Shown: positions 18,159 to 26,715, numbered from the stretch's first letter. The stretch is DNA of 64,000 bases from Nocardia cyriacigeorgica GUH-2 (GCF_000284035.1 NC_016887.1:5518001-5582000); one strand, 5' to 3'. Numbers and translations are program-made. The notes: generated from the letters alone by a model not told the origin.

Positions 18159-18281
18159 AGGGCCGAGCAGTATCGGGCCGGACAGCCGTCACCCACAGTG
18201 CTCGAACCCTTGTCGCCCTGCTGCGAAATGAGTGCGACCGGCTCACCTACTGACGCATGGATCGCGCCCGAAAAGTGTGGC

Positions 18282-18329
18282 AGCGCCGTACTGTTGAAGA
18301 AGGGGCGAGGGGCTCGGCAGTACGGCGCT
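18282..18329. repeat. Perfect 12-bp inverted repeat upstream of the nuclease-like gene
   Basis: AGCGCCGTACTG, a 24-base loop, CAGTACGGCGCT. It ends 22 bases before the AGGAGG ribosome site of the next gene, so it lies in its 5' untranslated or promoter region. It could be an attenuator, an operator, or a second terminator for menA. Confidence 0.7.
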
Positions 18330-18360
18330 TCAAGTGGTCTCGCCATCGCTAGGAGGGACC

Positions 18361-20874
18361 ATGTCGGAGGCCGGCGACCGCGAAGACACCGCGCAGCAAT
18401 CCGAGTCGCCGACTGGTTCGGCCGAGCCGAAACCGCCACCTCTCGGACACCAGCCTGCTTCGTTCCCACCGCCTGGGCCCTACAACGCACCACAACCGGT
18501 CCCGTACCCCGCCCCGCAACAAGGAATTTCGACTCAGCCTCCCTATGGGCCCCTACCGCCTGGCGGACACATGCCAGGCGTCGCTCCTTCCCCACCGTCG
18601 CCCGGCAGACAAGGGCCAGGCAGTGGGCCGGCGCTCCCGCCGCCCGGTGGGCAAGCATCCACCGGCGGGCAGTCTCCGCAACCACCGGGCGGGCATCGAC
18701 CAACCAATGAACCGTTCCACCCCGGCCAACACTGGCCGAGTGGCGGCCAAATGCCTCCGCAACCAGGCGGGGCATGGCCAGGGGGCGGGCAGTTTCCTCC
18801 GCAACCAGGCGGGGCATGGTCGGGCGGCGGGCAGATTCCGCCACCGCCCGGTGGACGCGTTCCCGGCGGACCCTTTCCTCCGCCTCCGTTTCCGGGGCCG
18901 GGGTACGGGTTCGGCCCGCAGATTGGGGGTTCGATGCCCACCGAAGCCCCGTCGGCTCGCTCGCGACGGCGGCTGTGGTTGGTCGCTTCGCTGGTGATTC
19001 TGGTCGTGTGTGCGCTCGGGGTCGGTGGAGTGGTGGTCTTGCTGGGTGGCGGCGACGGGCCGAGCGTCGAGCAGCGGGGGCGGTCGGCGTTGGCGGTGGC
19101 GCAGTTGCGGTTGCTGGATACGCCTGCCACGCATTTCACCGGGACGGTGAAGCCGAGTGGGGCTTCAGCGGGACGGTTGCGGGTGGATCTCACGGTGACG
19201 AACGTGGGGGATGCGACCGGGACGGTGGCGGTGCGCGAGGGCGTCGAGATGGACTATCTCGGCGTGGGCGGGAAGTCGTTTCTGCGGGGTAGCGAGCAGG
19301 AGTGGCTGGCCTTCGGCGAACCTCCCGAGGATGCCGCCCGTTACGCGGATGTTCCGGTGCTGATCGGGCCCGAGCGTTTCGGATTCGATCTGGCGAGCAC
19401 TTTGGCGCCGGCGCGGCTGGCGTTGGCGTTGGATCCGGAGGCGGAGCGGGGCGCGGACGTCACCGTTGGTGAGCCGATCGAGATCGACGGGCACGAATCC
19501 ACGCCGGTCACCAGCGGCTCGATCACCACCTATCTGAGCGACTTCGATCCCGCCGAGCCCAGCGGCGACGGGTCCGACCGGCCGGCCATCGACCGCATCG
19601 TCAGCGCGTCATCGTCGGGTGAATCCGGCGAGGACGAGCTGCCGGAGTTCACGTTGGAACCGGAACCGGAGGAGGCCGACGACGCCCTCGGCATCTACGA
19701 GGAGCTGCCGGGCCGGGTGAACGATCTGGGCAATGCCGTCGATTCGCGGATTTCGGTGGGCGGCAACGTCAACGGGCAGTTCTTGCAGAACCCTTGCCTG
19801 GGCGTCTGCACGATTCAGTTCGTCATCACCAATACGGTGAACACCTCGCGGGACATCCGGGTCACCACCGTCCGATTCGACTACACCGTCAGCATGCAGT
19901 CGTCGGTGCCGGTGGCGCTCGGTCCGGGCTGCAACGGCAGCGGCACCATGCCCGCCAACGGCTCCACCACGCTGACGTGCAGCGCGACCTACGATCCCCA
20001 GCTCATCCCGGCCGGGCAGACCCGCCCGATCACGGCCAGCATCCAGGTCACGGTGCGCGCGCTCGATCCACAGCAGGTCACCGAGCTCCAGGACAAGACC
20101 GCCGACCGCGGCCGGCAGGTCAAGGACATCACCCAGGATGCGCCGAACAGCTACCGTCGCTACGCCGAGTCCGGCGGCACCCTCCCGCAGCCGAAGTGGA
20201 CCCAGCGCTACGACCGGACCAGCACCTCCGCACAGGAACGGGGCGGCGCCGGGAAACCGATGCGGGAGGACCAGGTCGCGGCGGTATCGAGCGTCATGGA
20301 CCGCCTCGGCATCTCCGGGCCGGATAAACAGAAAACGATCCAGGCCTTGCGCAATGCCAACAGCAGTCCGATGGGCGCCGAGGCCGCCGACATCATCGGC
20401 AAGGGGCATCTCGCCGGGGCGGAAGGTTTCAAGGATCTGGTGTCGAAGTTCCGCGGACCATCGGCCGCGCGCCCCGCGGCGATGCAGGAGCTGCGCCTCG
20501 GCGACGAGCTGTACCGGCGGGGCCATCGCGACCTGGTGTTCGGCCGGACGAAAGAAGGCCAGGGACGCTTCGACATCGACGTCGGCATCAAGGGCCCCGA
20601 CGGCCGGGTGACCTTCGCCTATCAGGCCAAGGAGGTCGCCTCGATCAAGGGGCTGCGGTCGGCCACATCGTCGGTGGTCAAACAGCTGATGGACGCGCCG
20701 GCCGAACGAAAGGTCGGCGTGCTCGAGGTGGCCGCGCCGTCGACCGCGCTGGATACCGATACGCTGCGTTCGCTGACCGACCGGTCCAATGCCAGCGGTA
20801 TCGCGTTCGTACTGCGCTTCTCCGACGACAAGGAGCTGATCATTCCCGACGGCGCGAAAGTCTTCCCGGAATGA
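18361..20874 (+). CDS. Proline-rich membrane-anchored protein with C-terminal nuclease-like (toxin-like) domain
   Basis: An 837-aa protein with four parts. Residues 1-200 are Pro/Gly-rich and disordered, with tandem GGQFPPQPGGAW-type repeats. A single transmembrane helix follows at about 205-228 after Arg-Arg-Arg, which predicts an N-in topology with the rest outside. Residues about 238-400 resemble a lipoprotein-like beta domain and 460-580 hold an Ig-like region with paired cysteines (CLGVC, and CNGSG/LTCSAT). The last 150 residues look like a PD-(D/E)XK nuclease: FDIDVGI at 737-743 and YQAKEV at 754-759 (D740, Q755, K757), as in restriction-endonuclease-fold toxins. The start ATG has an AGGAGG site at 18351. 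Its stop overlaps the next gene by ATGA. I infer a toxin; the activity is not shown. Confidence 0.7.
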   Translation: MSEAGDREDTAQQSESPTGSAEPKPPPLGHQPASFPPPGPYNAPQPVPYPAPQQGISTQPPYGPLPPGGHMPGVAPSPPSPGRQGPGSGPALPPPGGQASTGGQSPQPPGGHRPTNEPFHPGQHWPSGGQMPPQPGGAWPGGGQFPPQPGGAWSGGGQIPPPPGGRVPGGPFPPPPFPGPGYGFGPQIGGSMPTEAPSARSRRRLWLVASLVILVVCALGVGGVVVLLGGGDGPSVEQRGRSALAVAQLRLLDTPATHFTGTVKPSGASAGRLRVDLTVTNVGDATGTVAVREGVEMDYLGVGGKSFLRGSEQEWLAFGEPPEDAARYADVPVLIGPERFGFDLASTLAPARLALALDPEAERGADVTVGEPIEIDGHESTPVTSGSITTYLSDFDPAEPSGDGSDRPAIDRIVSASSSGESGEDELPEFTLEPEPEEADDALGIYEELPGRVNDLGNAVDSRISVGGNVNGQFLQNPCLGVCTIQFVITNTVNTSRDIRVTTVRFDYTVSMQSSVPVALGPGCNGSGTMPANGSTTLTCSATYDPQLIPAGQTRPITASIQVTVRALDPQQVTELQDKTADRGRQVKDITQDAPNSYRRYAESGGTLPQPKWTQRYDRTSTSAQERGGAGKPMREDQVAAVSSVMDRLGISGPDKQKTIQALRNANSSPMGAEAADIIGKGHLAGAEGFKDLVSKFRGPSAARPAAMQELRLGDELYRRGHRDLVFGRTKEGQGRFDIDVGIKGPDGRVTFAYQAKEVASIKGLRSATSSVVKQLMDAPAERKVGVLEVAAPSTALDTDTLRSLTDRSNASGIAFVLRFSDDKELIIPDGAKVFPE
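18754..18819 (+). repeat. 42-bp tandem repeats in the proline-rich region
   Basis: An identical 24-bp stretch (starting CCTCCGCAACCAGGCGGG) occurs at 18754 and again 42 bp later at 18796, with a third, degenerate copy following. It encodes the PPQPGGAW repeat of the nuclease-like protein. Confidence 0.8.
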
Positions 20875-21518
20875 CCGCGGCCGAACCGCTGCGCGCACCG
20901 GCGTTCTCGTTCGTCTGGACCTGGTGGCCGGTCGGTGTGGGGCGCGGGGTGGCGGCCCAGTTCGAGTTGGCCCAAGGGCTGACGGCCTGTACCGAGCGGC
21001 ACGGGGTTTTGTCGGCGTCGCGGGTGAGTTGCCGCTGGCTGGTGGACGGCCGGATCGTGCCGGGCGCGCATACCTCGGTGGCGGTGGCGGGCGGTCTCGC
21101 CGATCCGGAACTGCCCGCGCTGCTCGAATCCGCCCGTCCCGCCGATCTTCCCGGGCAGGCGCGCATCGGTGACATCACCGTCACCGGCCCCGGCACCCGC
21201 CTCGACGCGGCCGGAATCCCGCACATCCAGGACGATCTGATGCGGCTGGGCATCGACCTGACCGGCACCGAACCGATGGTCGATCTGGAGGTCTACCACG
21301 ATATCTGGCTGACCCACGACTTCCGCGGCCGACCGCAACCGCAGGTCCACCATGGCAATGCGCCCCGATTGGCCGCCACCCTCGCCGATTTCGACGCGTT
21401 GCTGGATGTGGCGGCCGAACCCGGTCCGCCGTCGACCTTCGGCACTCCGCGACCGCGCGGTATCGAGCCACCGCTCGACGACGACGGCGAACCGATGGAC
21501 GTCAGCGAATGGTTGTAA
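20871..21518 (+). CDS. Unknown 215-aa protein coupled to the nuclease-like gene (possible immunity protein)
   Basis: Its ATG overlaps the stop of the preceding gene (ATGA), so both are translated as a unit. The protein is soluble, without signal peptide or transmembrane helix. The N-terminus is tryptophan-rich (FSFVWTWWPVGVGRGV), the centre has an IGDITVTGPGTRLDAAG strand region, and a middle segment reads MVDLEVYHDIWLTHDFRGRPQ; the C-terminus is acidic. I do not recognise a family. Size, cytoplasmic nature and translational coupling to a toxin-like nuclease gene fit an immunity protein, but this is inferred from context alone. Confidence 0.65.
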   Translation: MTAAEPLRAPAFSFVWTWWPVGVGRGVAAQFELAQGLTACTERHGVLSASRVSCRWLVDGRIVPGAHTSVAVAGGLADPELPALLESARPADLPGQARIGDITVTGPGTRLDAAGIPHIQDDLMRLGIDLTGTEPMVDLEVYHDIWLTHDFRGRPQPQVHHGNAPRLAATLADFDALLDVAAEPGPPSTFGTPRPRGIEPPLDDDGEPMDVSEWL

Positions 21519-21528
21519 CAGCCCGCGC

Positions 21529-21912
21529 TCAGTCCCGGTCGGGCACCAGCACACCCAGCAGCCAGTTGACCACCGTGACGATGATGGCGCCCCAGAATGC
21601 GGCCCAGAAGCCGTCGATGCGCAGGCCGTAGTCGGTGAATTCGGTGATCCAGGCCGTCAGCCACAGCATCAGGGCATTGACCACCAGCAGGAACAGGCCG
21701 AGGGTCACGATGACCAGTGGCAGCGACAGCAGCTGCACGATCGGCTTGATGAGGGCGTTCACCAGGGTGAACACGGCCGCGACCGCCAGCAGCGTGACGA
21801 TCTTGGCGCCGTTGCCCTGGTCCTCCGGACTGATGATGTCGATCTTGTCGATCCACGTCGCGGCCAGCCAGATGGCGAAGGCGTTGATGACCAACCGAAG
21901 CACAAGCTGCAT
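21529..21912 (-). CDS. Phage-holin-superfamily (mycobacterial 4-TMS) membrane protein
   Basis: A 127-aa integral membrane protein with four hydrophobic helices. Seen: the N-terminal LVLRLVINAFAIWLAATWID, VNALIKPIVQLLSLPLVIVTLGLFLLVVNALMLWLTAWI and a final FWAAFWGAIIVTVVNWLLG. The NALIKPIVQLLSLPL motif marks the family of four-TMS proteins grouped with phage holins by sequence; they are widespread chromosomal genes of unknown role and do not imply a prophage. It is convergent with the putative immunity gene, ten bases away. Confidence 0.85.
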   Translation of the reverse strand: MQLVLRLVINAFAIWLAATWIDKIDIISPEDQGNGAKIVTLLAVAAVFTLVNALIKPIVQLLSLPLVIVTLGLFLLVVNALMLWLTAWITEFTDYGLRIDGFWAAFWGAIIVTVVNWLLGVLVPDRD

Positions 21913-21971
21913 GGAGCCATGCTAGAGCCCGGAGCTCGGATGCGGGCGGTACCGAGCCGAACCCGGGCGGT

Positions 21972-22550
21972 TCAGGCGGCGCGGTCCAGCAGGGCGTGCA
22001 CTCGGGTGCGCAGCGCCTCGACCTGCTCGTCTGCGCCGATCAGCGCCGTTGTCGTCGCGTTCGGCGCGCGCAGGATCGCCAGCAGGATGTGCCCGGATTC
22101 GATGCCCTTGTCCTTGCGCGCCAAGGCCTCCCGCAGCGCGAGCTCGAGTGTCTTCTTCGCGTCGCGGGAGAAGCGGATGTGGCCGAACTTCATTGCGCCG
22201 CGACCGAAACGTCCGCGGGGTTCCGGTGGTTCGGCGCGGTCGAGCGCGTCCTCGCCGAAGGTGGCCTCGAGGCTGTCGCGCACCGCGTCGAGGTCGATGC
22301 CGATGGAGCGCAGCGCTTCGGCGTCACGGTCGCCGAGCGGTGCGTTCTTACCGTCCTCCGCGAGGGCGGCAGCCACGTCGGCATGCGTGAGGCCGGCGGC
22401 GGCCAGCGTTTCCCGCATCGCGGGTTCGGCCTGCGACAGCACCCCGAGCAGCACATGCTCGACGCGGATCTCGGGCGCGCGCAACTGCCGGGCCTCTTCC
22501 TGCGCCACGACCACGGCCATCCGGGCGTTGTTGCTGAACCGTTCGAACAT
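21972..22550 (-). CDS. Stand-alone Clp N-terminal-domain protein
   Basis: A 192-aa protein made of two Clp-N type repeats without the AAA ATPase part. Seen: MFERFSNNARMAVVVAQEEARQLRAPEIRVEHVLLGVL (repeat 1, residues 1-38) and FSRDAKKTLELALREALARKDKGIESGHILLAILR (repeat 2, about 130-165). In ClpC these repeats bind adaptors or substrates, so this protein may act as an adaptor or decoy. It overlaps the upstream HTH gene by TGATG, and both probably form one leaderless transcript. The longer frame that extends upstream is the HTH coding region in another frame. Confidence 0.9.
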   Translation of the reverse strand: MFERFSNNARMAVVVAQEEARQLRAPEIRVEHVLLGVLSQAEPAMRETLAAAGLTHADVAAALAEDGKNAPLGDRDAEALRSIGIDLDAVRDSLEATFGEDALDRAEPPEPRGRFGRGAMKFGHIRFSRDAKKTLELALREALARKDKGIESGHILLAILRAPNATTTALIGADEQVEALRTRVHALLDRAA

Positions 22551-22768
22551 CAGCGGCCCCTGCCTCTCCGGTATTTCTGATGCACCGCTTGCTTGCTGAC
22601 CTCGAGCGAGTCTGCGATCGCCTGCCACGACCAGCCCTGATCCCTGGCATTGGCCACCTGGATCGCTTCGAGCCGTTCGAGCAGCCGGCGCAACGCCAGC
22701 ACGGCCCGTAGCCCGACTTGCGGGTCCGGGCTGCCGGCCGCCGCTGCCAGCGTGGTTGCTTCCGTCAT
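22550..22768 (-). CDS. Small HTH DNA-binding protein, partner of the Clp-N gene
   Basis: A 72-aa protein with a C-terminal helix-turn-helix: ERLEAIQVANARDQGWSWQAIADSLEVSKQAVHQKYRR, in which the GWSWQAIADSLEVSKQAVHQ turn-recognition unit is clear. It is probably the repressor of its own operon: two 18-bp palindromes cover the predicted -35 and -10. The start is ATG at 22768; a start 102 bp further up is also in frame but would sit in the operators. There is no ribosome site, fitting a leaderless transcript. The stop overlaps the Clp-N start. Confidence 0.85.
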   Translation of the reverse strand: MTEATTLAAAAGSPDPQVGLRAVLALRRLLERLEAIQVANARDQGWSWQAIADSLEVSKQAVHQKYRRGRGR

Positions 22769-22770
22769 GG

Positions 22771-22788
22771 CGTCAATTTTGATTGACG
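22771..22788 (-). promoter_or_regulatory. Operator 2 and -10 region of the HTH/Clp-N promoter
   Basis: On the coding strand this 18-bp site is CGTCAATCAAAATTGACG, with perfect seven-base arms. It covers a -10-like CAAAAT (22776-22781), which ends seven bases before the ATG at 22768. Confidence 0.75.
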
Positions 22789-22798
22789 ATCGCCGGTC

Positions 22799-22816
22799 TG
22801 TCAACAAAGATTGACA
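22799..22816 (-). promoter_or_regulatory. Operator 1 and -35 region of the HTH/Clp-N promoter
   Basis: On the coding strand this 18-bp site is TGTCAATCTTTGTTGACA. It shares the TGTCAATC/TTGACR pattern with operator 2 and is centred 28 bp away. Its right half is a consensus -35, TTGACA (22799-22804), 17 bases from the CAAAAT -10. Confidence 0.75.
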
Positions 22817-22831
22817 CAGCGGGCATGATGA

Positions 22832-22897
22832 AGCGCCCCCGGCCGGTCTCGATTCCCGCCGCGTCGCCACACGACCGAAACCGAGAACCGGGGCGCT
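22832..22897 (-). terminator. Terminator of the acyl-CoA ligase gene
   Basis: AGCGCCCCCGGCCGGTCTCG at 22832-22851 pairs with CGAGAACCGGGGCGCT at 22882-22897, a long stem with a small bulge. It lies between the end of the leftward ligase gene and the promoter of the HTH gene, insulating the two. Confidence 0.7.
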
Positions 22898-22918
22898 ATC
22901 GAACCGGTGCCGCGACGA

Positions 22919-24454
22919 TCAGCCCACGCTCAACTGCTCACGCAGTTGGTACTTCAGCACCTTGCCCGAGGCATTGCGTGGCAGCGCGTCGACGAACTCC
23001 AGCCGCAGCGGCACCTTGTAGCCGGCGAGTTCGGCGCGGGCGAATTCGCGCAGCTCGTCCAGCGTCAGCGTGGCGTCCGGTTGCAGGGCGACGACCGCCG
23101 TCACCGCCTCACCCCACTTCTCGTGCGGCAGGCCGAGCACCGCGACCTCGGCGACCGCTGGATGCCGGTAGAGCACGTTCTCCACCTCGGCCGGGTAGAC
23201 GTTCTCACCGCCGGTGATGACCATGTCCTTGACCCGATCGACCACGTAGACGAAGCCGTCGGCATCGGCCTGACCGACATCGCCGGTGTGGAACCAGCCC
23301 TCGGCGTCGATCACCGCGTCGGTCGCGGCCTGATTGCGCCAGTAGCCCTTCATGACCTGCGGTCCACGCACACAGATCTCGCCGCGCTCACCGGCAGGCA
23401 CCGGGTTGTTGTCCAGGTCGACCAAGCGCACCTCCGACAGCGGCAGCACCTGATGTCCGGCCGCGCCGACCCGGGTCGCCACCTGATCGGTGGACAGCAC
23501 CAACGCCAGCGGCGCGGTCTCGGTGAGCCCGTAGCCTTGGGCGAACGGGATACCGCGCTCGCCGTATCGGGTGATGAGCGCTTCCGGCACCGGCGCGCCG
23601 CCGCAGATGAAGCTGCGCACACTGGACAGATCGGTACTCGCGAACTCCGGTACCTGCGCCATGAACAGGAACATCGCCGGCACACCGAACATGGTGGTCA
23701 CCTTGTACTCGGCGATGAGCGCCAGCGCACGCGCGGGATCGAAGGCGGGCATGAGCACCAGATGCGCACCCTTCTGCAACGACACCAGCGTGGTGACGTT
23801 CAGCCCGCCGATATGGAACAGCGGCGCGCAGACCAGCGACACATCCTGCTGGCTGGTATCGAACGACAGCAGCGCATTGACGTTGTTCCAGAACAGATTT
23901 CCGTGCGTGAGCATGGCGCCCTTCGGGCGTCCTGTCGTGCCAGAGGTGTACATGATCACCGCGACGTCGTCGGCGGCCGGATGCCGCGGCTCGGCGATCG
24001 GCGCGCGCACTGCGAGCAGTTCGTCCAGCGTCTGCCAGCCGGGCCGCCCGGCGTGCGACATCGCGCGCCGCACGCCGGATTCGGCCAGCACCGGATCCAC
24101 CACCTCGGCGTGCGCGGTATCGGCGATCAGCGTATGCACGCCGGCATCGCCGATGATGTAGCCGAGTTCCGCCGCGGTGAGCCGGAAGTTGAGCGGGACG
24201 AAGATCGCGCCGGCGCGGGACGCGGCGAACAGCGTCACCAGGAAATCCGGATGGTTCAGCCCGAGGTAGCCGACCCGGTCGCCGGGCTCCACCCCGCCGG
24301 CGATCAACTCCGCGGCCAGCCGATCGATGCGGTCGAGGAGTTCGCCGTAGGTCTGGGTGCGGCCCTCGAAGGTGATCGCCGGGCGATCCGGGCCGGACGC
24401 GGCCCTGCGCGCGATCCAGGATCCGAGGTCGGTGGGCGGCGTGATCATCGGCAT
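22919..24454 (-). CDS. Fatty-acid or carboxylic-acid CoA ligase (FadD type)
   Basis: A 511-aa adenylate-forming enzyme. Seen: the ATP/AMP signature MYTSGTTGRPKGAMLTHGN, the A5 motif GYGLTETAPLALVLS, the hinge GWFHTGDVGQADADGFVYVVDRVKDMVITGGENVYPAEVE, and the C-terminal catalytic lysine region LPRNASGKVLKYQLRE. It resembles FadD13-type long-chain acyl-CoA synthetases; the substrate is not determined. It is divergent from a TetR gene, with an inverted repeat in the 125-bp gap, so it is probably repressed by that TetR protein. Confidence 0.92.
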   Translation of the reverse strand: MPMITPPTDLGSWIARRAASGPDRPAITFEGRTQTYGELLDRIDRLAAELIAGGVEPGDRVGYLGLNHPDFLVTLFAASRAGAIFVPLNFRLTAAELGYIIGDAGVHTLIADTAHAEVVDPVLAESGVRRAMSHAGRPGWQTLDELLAVRAPIAEPRHPAADDVAVIMYTSGTTGRPKGAMLTHGNLFWNNVNALLSFDTSQQDVSLVCAPLFHIGGLNVTTLVSLQKGAHLVLMPAFDPARALALIAEYKVTTMFGVPAMFLFMAQVPEFASTDLSSVRSFICGGAPVPEALITRYGERGIPFAQGYGLTETAPLALVLSTDQVATRVGAAGHQVLPLSEVRLVDLDNNPVPAGERGEICVRGPQVMKGYWRNQAATDAVIDAEGWFHTGDVGQADADGFVYVVDRVKDMVITGGENVYPAEVENVLYRHPAVAEVAVLGLPHEKWGEAVTAVVALQPDATLTLDELREFARAELAGYKVPLRLEFVDALPRNASGKVLKYQLREQLSVG

Positions 24455-24520
24455 ACCTCCAGCTCACCGTCGGCAGCGGCGGCGCCACTGTGACGGACAT
24501 CTCTCCAGATTTCGCGACAG

Positions 24521-24551
24521 CCTATTACGGACGCAGCCCGTCGTAAATAGG
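24521..24551. promoter_or_regulatory. Inverted repeat in the ligase/TetR divergent promoter
   Basis: CCTATTACG at 24521-24529 and CGTAAATAGG at 24542-24551 form an imperfect inverted repeat placed 29 bp from the TetR start. It is a candidate operator for the adjacent TetR protein. Confidence 0.55.
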
Positions 24552-24579
24552 AAAATGAGACCGGTGCCACAATGTTGCG

Positions 24580-25233
24580 GTGGTTGAGACGCGACGAGCC
24601 GGGCGCCCGCGTGATCCGGAGCTGGAACACCGCGCCCATCAGGCCGCGCGGGCGGTCTACGCCGAACGCGGCTGGAGTGGGTACACCCTCGACGAGGTGG
24701 CCCGGCGTTCCGGCATCGGCAAGGGCTCGCTGTACCTGCGCTGGTCGTCGAAGGAAGAGCTGCTGGTGGAGGCGGTGCGGGCGCGCATCCGGTTCATCGC
24801 CGATATCGACACCGGCGATCTGCGCTCGGATCTGATCGAATTCGCCACCAGCTGGATGGCCCACGAAAGCACCGACGACGGATCGCTGGCCCGTCAGCTC
24901 TCCGCCGACGCGCATCGGGTGGCGAAACTGCGCGAGGCCTTCGCGGGCGATCCCTATCCGGAGCATCTGCGCGCCACCCGTGCGATCATCCGTCGCGGTA
25001 TCGAGCGCGCGGAACTTCCGCCGAAGACGTCGGTGGCGCTGGTCGCGGATCTGATCGCCGGCGCGGTGAGCAACCACGTCACGGTGACGCCGCCGCATCT
25101 GCGCGAGCGGGCGAGCGCCGAATCAGCCGGCTACATCGTCGCTCTGGTGGACACCATCATCGCGGGGGTGCGCGCTACGTCCGACGATCGGGAGCAGCGG
25201 CATATGGAGGCCGAGCGCACCGGGCCCCGCTGA
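24580..25233 (+). CDS. TetR-family transcriptional regulator
   Basis: A 217-aa TetR protein. The DNA-binding domain is at the N-terminus: RGWSGYTLDEVARRSGIGKGSLYLRWSSKEELL (residues about 30-62) is a clear TetR helix-turn-helix. The C-terminal ligand domain has no known signature. It starts with GTG at 24580. It is divergent from the acyl-CoA ligase gene, so its ligand may be an acyl-CoA or fatty acid (inference). Confidence 0.9.
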   Translation: MVETRRAGRPRDPELEHRAHQAARAVYAERGWSGYTLDEVARRSGIGKGSLYLRWSSKEELLVEAVRARIRFIADIDTGDLRSDLIEFATSWMAHESTDDGSLARQLSADAHRVAKLREAFAGDPYPEHLRATRAIIRRGIERAELPPKTSVALVADLIAGAVSNHVTVTPPHLRERASAESAGYIVALVDTIIAGVRATSDDREQRHMEAERTGPR

Positions 25234-25273
25234 CGAGCCGCGCGCGACGCCGGTCCCGGGCGCATTCGGCTGA

Positions 25274-26359
25274 TCAGCCGCGCCAGATGCCGGTGGCGGC
25301 GAAATCTTCCAGCACCGCGGTCGGTTCGGCGAGGTCGAGCCCCTGCGCGGCCACCCAGCCGTCGTCGAAATACGTTCCGGCATAGCGATCCCCGCCGTCG
25401 CAGAGCAGGGTGACCACACTGCCGGTGCGCCCGGCCGCCAGCATTTCGGCGACCAGGGCGAACGCGCCCCACAGGTTGGTGCCCGTCGAGCCGCCGACGC
25501 GGCGCCCCAGCACGCGACTGGCATGGCGCGCGGTGGCGATGGACGCGGCGTCGGGCACCTCGATCATCCGGTCCACCACCTGCGCGATGAACGACGGCTC
25601 CACCCGCGGCCGTCCGATCCCCTCGATCCGCGACGGCATCCCGGTCTGATATCCGGGATCGCCGGTTTCGTAGCCGCCGTAGAACGCCGAGTTCTCCGGG
25701 TCGACGATGGCCAGTTTCGTCGCATGCCTGCGGTAGCGGATGTAGCGGCCGATGGTGGCGCCGGTGCCGCCGGTGCCCGCGCCGGTGACGATCCACTCCG
25801 GCACCGCGTGCGTCTCCAGTTTCAGCTGCTCGAAGATGGATTCGGCGATGTTGTTGTTGCCGCGCCAGTCCGTCGCGCGCTCGGCGTGAGTGAACTGATC
25901 CATGTAGTGACCACCGCATTCGGCGGCCAGCCGGGCCGCCTCGGTGTACATCTCCGGTGGACGCTGCACGAAATGGCAACGCCCGCCCTGCGCCTCGATC
26001 AACGCGATCTTCTGCGGCGACGTGCTCGCCGGCATCACCGCGACGAAATCCAGTCCGAGCAGTTTCGCGAAGTACGCCTCGCTCACCGCCGTCGACCCCG
26101 ACGACGCCTCCACCACGGTGGTGTTCTCGGTGATCCAGCCATTGCACAGGGCATAGAGGAACAGCGAGCGCGCCAGGCGATGTTTCAGGCTGCCGGTGAT
26201 ATGGGTGGATTCGTCCTTCAGATACAGCTGGATATCCCACTCGACCGGCAGCGGATAGCGCAGCAGATGGGTGTCGGCGCTGCGCTGGGTGTCGGCGTCG
26301 ATGAGCCGCACGGCGTTGTCGACCCAGGCACGCGGCGCGCTCCGGTCGACGTACTTCAC
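25274..26359 (-). CDS. PLP-dependent cysteine desulfhydrase-like protein (Cds1 type)
   Basis: A 361-aa fold-type II PLP enzyme of the cysteine synthase family. Seen: [18 protein letters not shown] with the PLP lysine at K59, an [16 protein letters not shown] block, the glycine-rich phosphate-binding loop [16 protein letters not shown], and a C-terminal [20 protein letters not shown]. This matches the mycobacterial Cds1 group, reported to release sulfide from L-cysteine; cysteine synthase activity cannot be excluded. The start overlaps the stop of the preceding DUF4229-type gene by ATGA. Confidence 0.88.
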   Translation of the reverse strand: MKYVDRSAPRAWVDNAVRLIDADTQRSADTHLLRYPLPVEWDIQLYLKDESTHITGSLKHRLARSLFLYALCNGWITENTTVVEASSGSTAVSEAYFAKLLGLDFVAVMPASTSPQKIALIEAQGGRCHFVQRPPEMYTEAARLAAECGGHYMDQFTHAERATDWRGNNNIAESIFEQLKLETHAVPEWIVTGAGTGGTGATIGRYIRYRRHATKLAIVDPENSAFYGGYETGDPGYQTGMPSRIEGIGRPRVEPSFIAQVVDRMIEVPDAASIATARHASRVLGRRVGGSTGTNLWGAFALVAEMLAAGRTGSVVTLLCDGGDRYAGTYFDDGWVAAQGLDLAEPTAVLEDFAATGIWRG

Positions 26360-26715
26360 GCCTTCGACCCGCCCTGATCGCTGGGTTCGTCACCGCGCAG
26401 GCGGGCGCGCAGCTGCGCCTTGTCCTGCCTGCGGCGCTCGTCGACCACGGCGATGTCCTCGTTGACCTTGGTGCGCAGGCTCTTGAACAGCACCAGCGAC
26501 AGCGGCATGGCGATGATGAGCGCGAACAGCGCGGCCACCACCAGCGGGATCTCTACGTCGATCAACCGCGCGGCGAACATGATCACCACGGTGATCAGCG
26601 CGACCAAGCCGAGCCGGGCCACCGTGTACAAGGCCAGGTTGCGGGCCAATCGCCCACCCGTCGAACCACTGGTTTGCCGGGCGGATGCCCCTTCCGGTCG
26701 CGATGCGTCACTCAC
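26356..26715 (-). CDS. DUF4229-type small membrane protein
   Basis: A 119-aa protein with two transmembrane helices ([26 protein letters not shown] and [21 protein letters not shown]) followed by a charged C-terminal tail with [16 protein letters not shown]. The layout fits the actinobacterial DUF4229 family; function unknown. It starts with GTG at 26715 and overlaps the cysteine desulfhydrase gene by ATGA, so it is the first gene of a two-gene operon. Confidence 0.75.
   Translation of the reverse strand: MSDASRPEGASARQTSGSTGGRLARNLALYTVARLGLVALITVVIMFAARLIDVEIPLVVAALFALIIAMPLSLVLFKSLRTKVNEDIAVVDERRRQDKAQLRARLRGDEPSDQGGSKA

Noticed and set aside
21529-21912. Holin-family match considered as a sign of a prophage
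   Set aside because: Only the superfamily name suggests phage. The neighbours are chromosomal genes and no integrase, lysin or structural gene is present.
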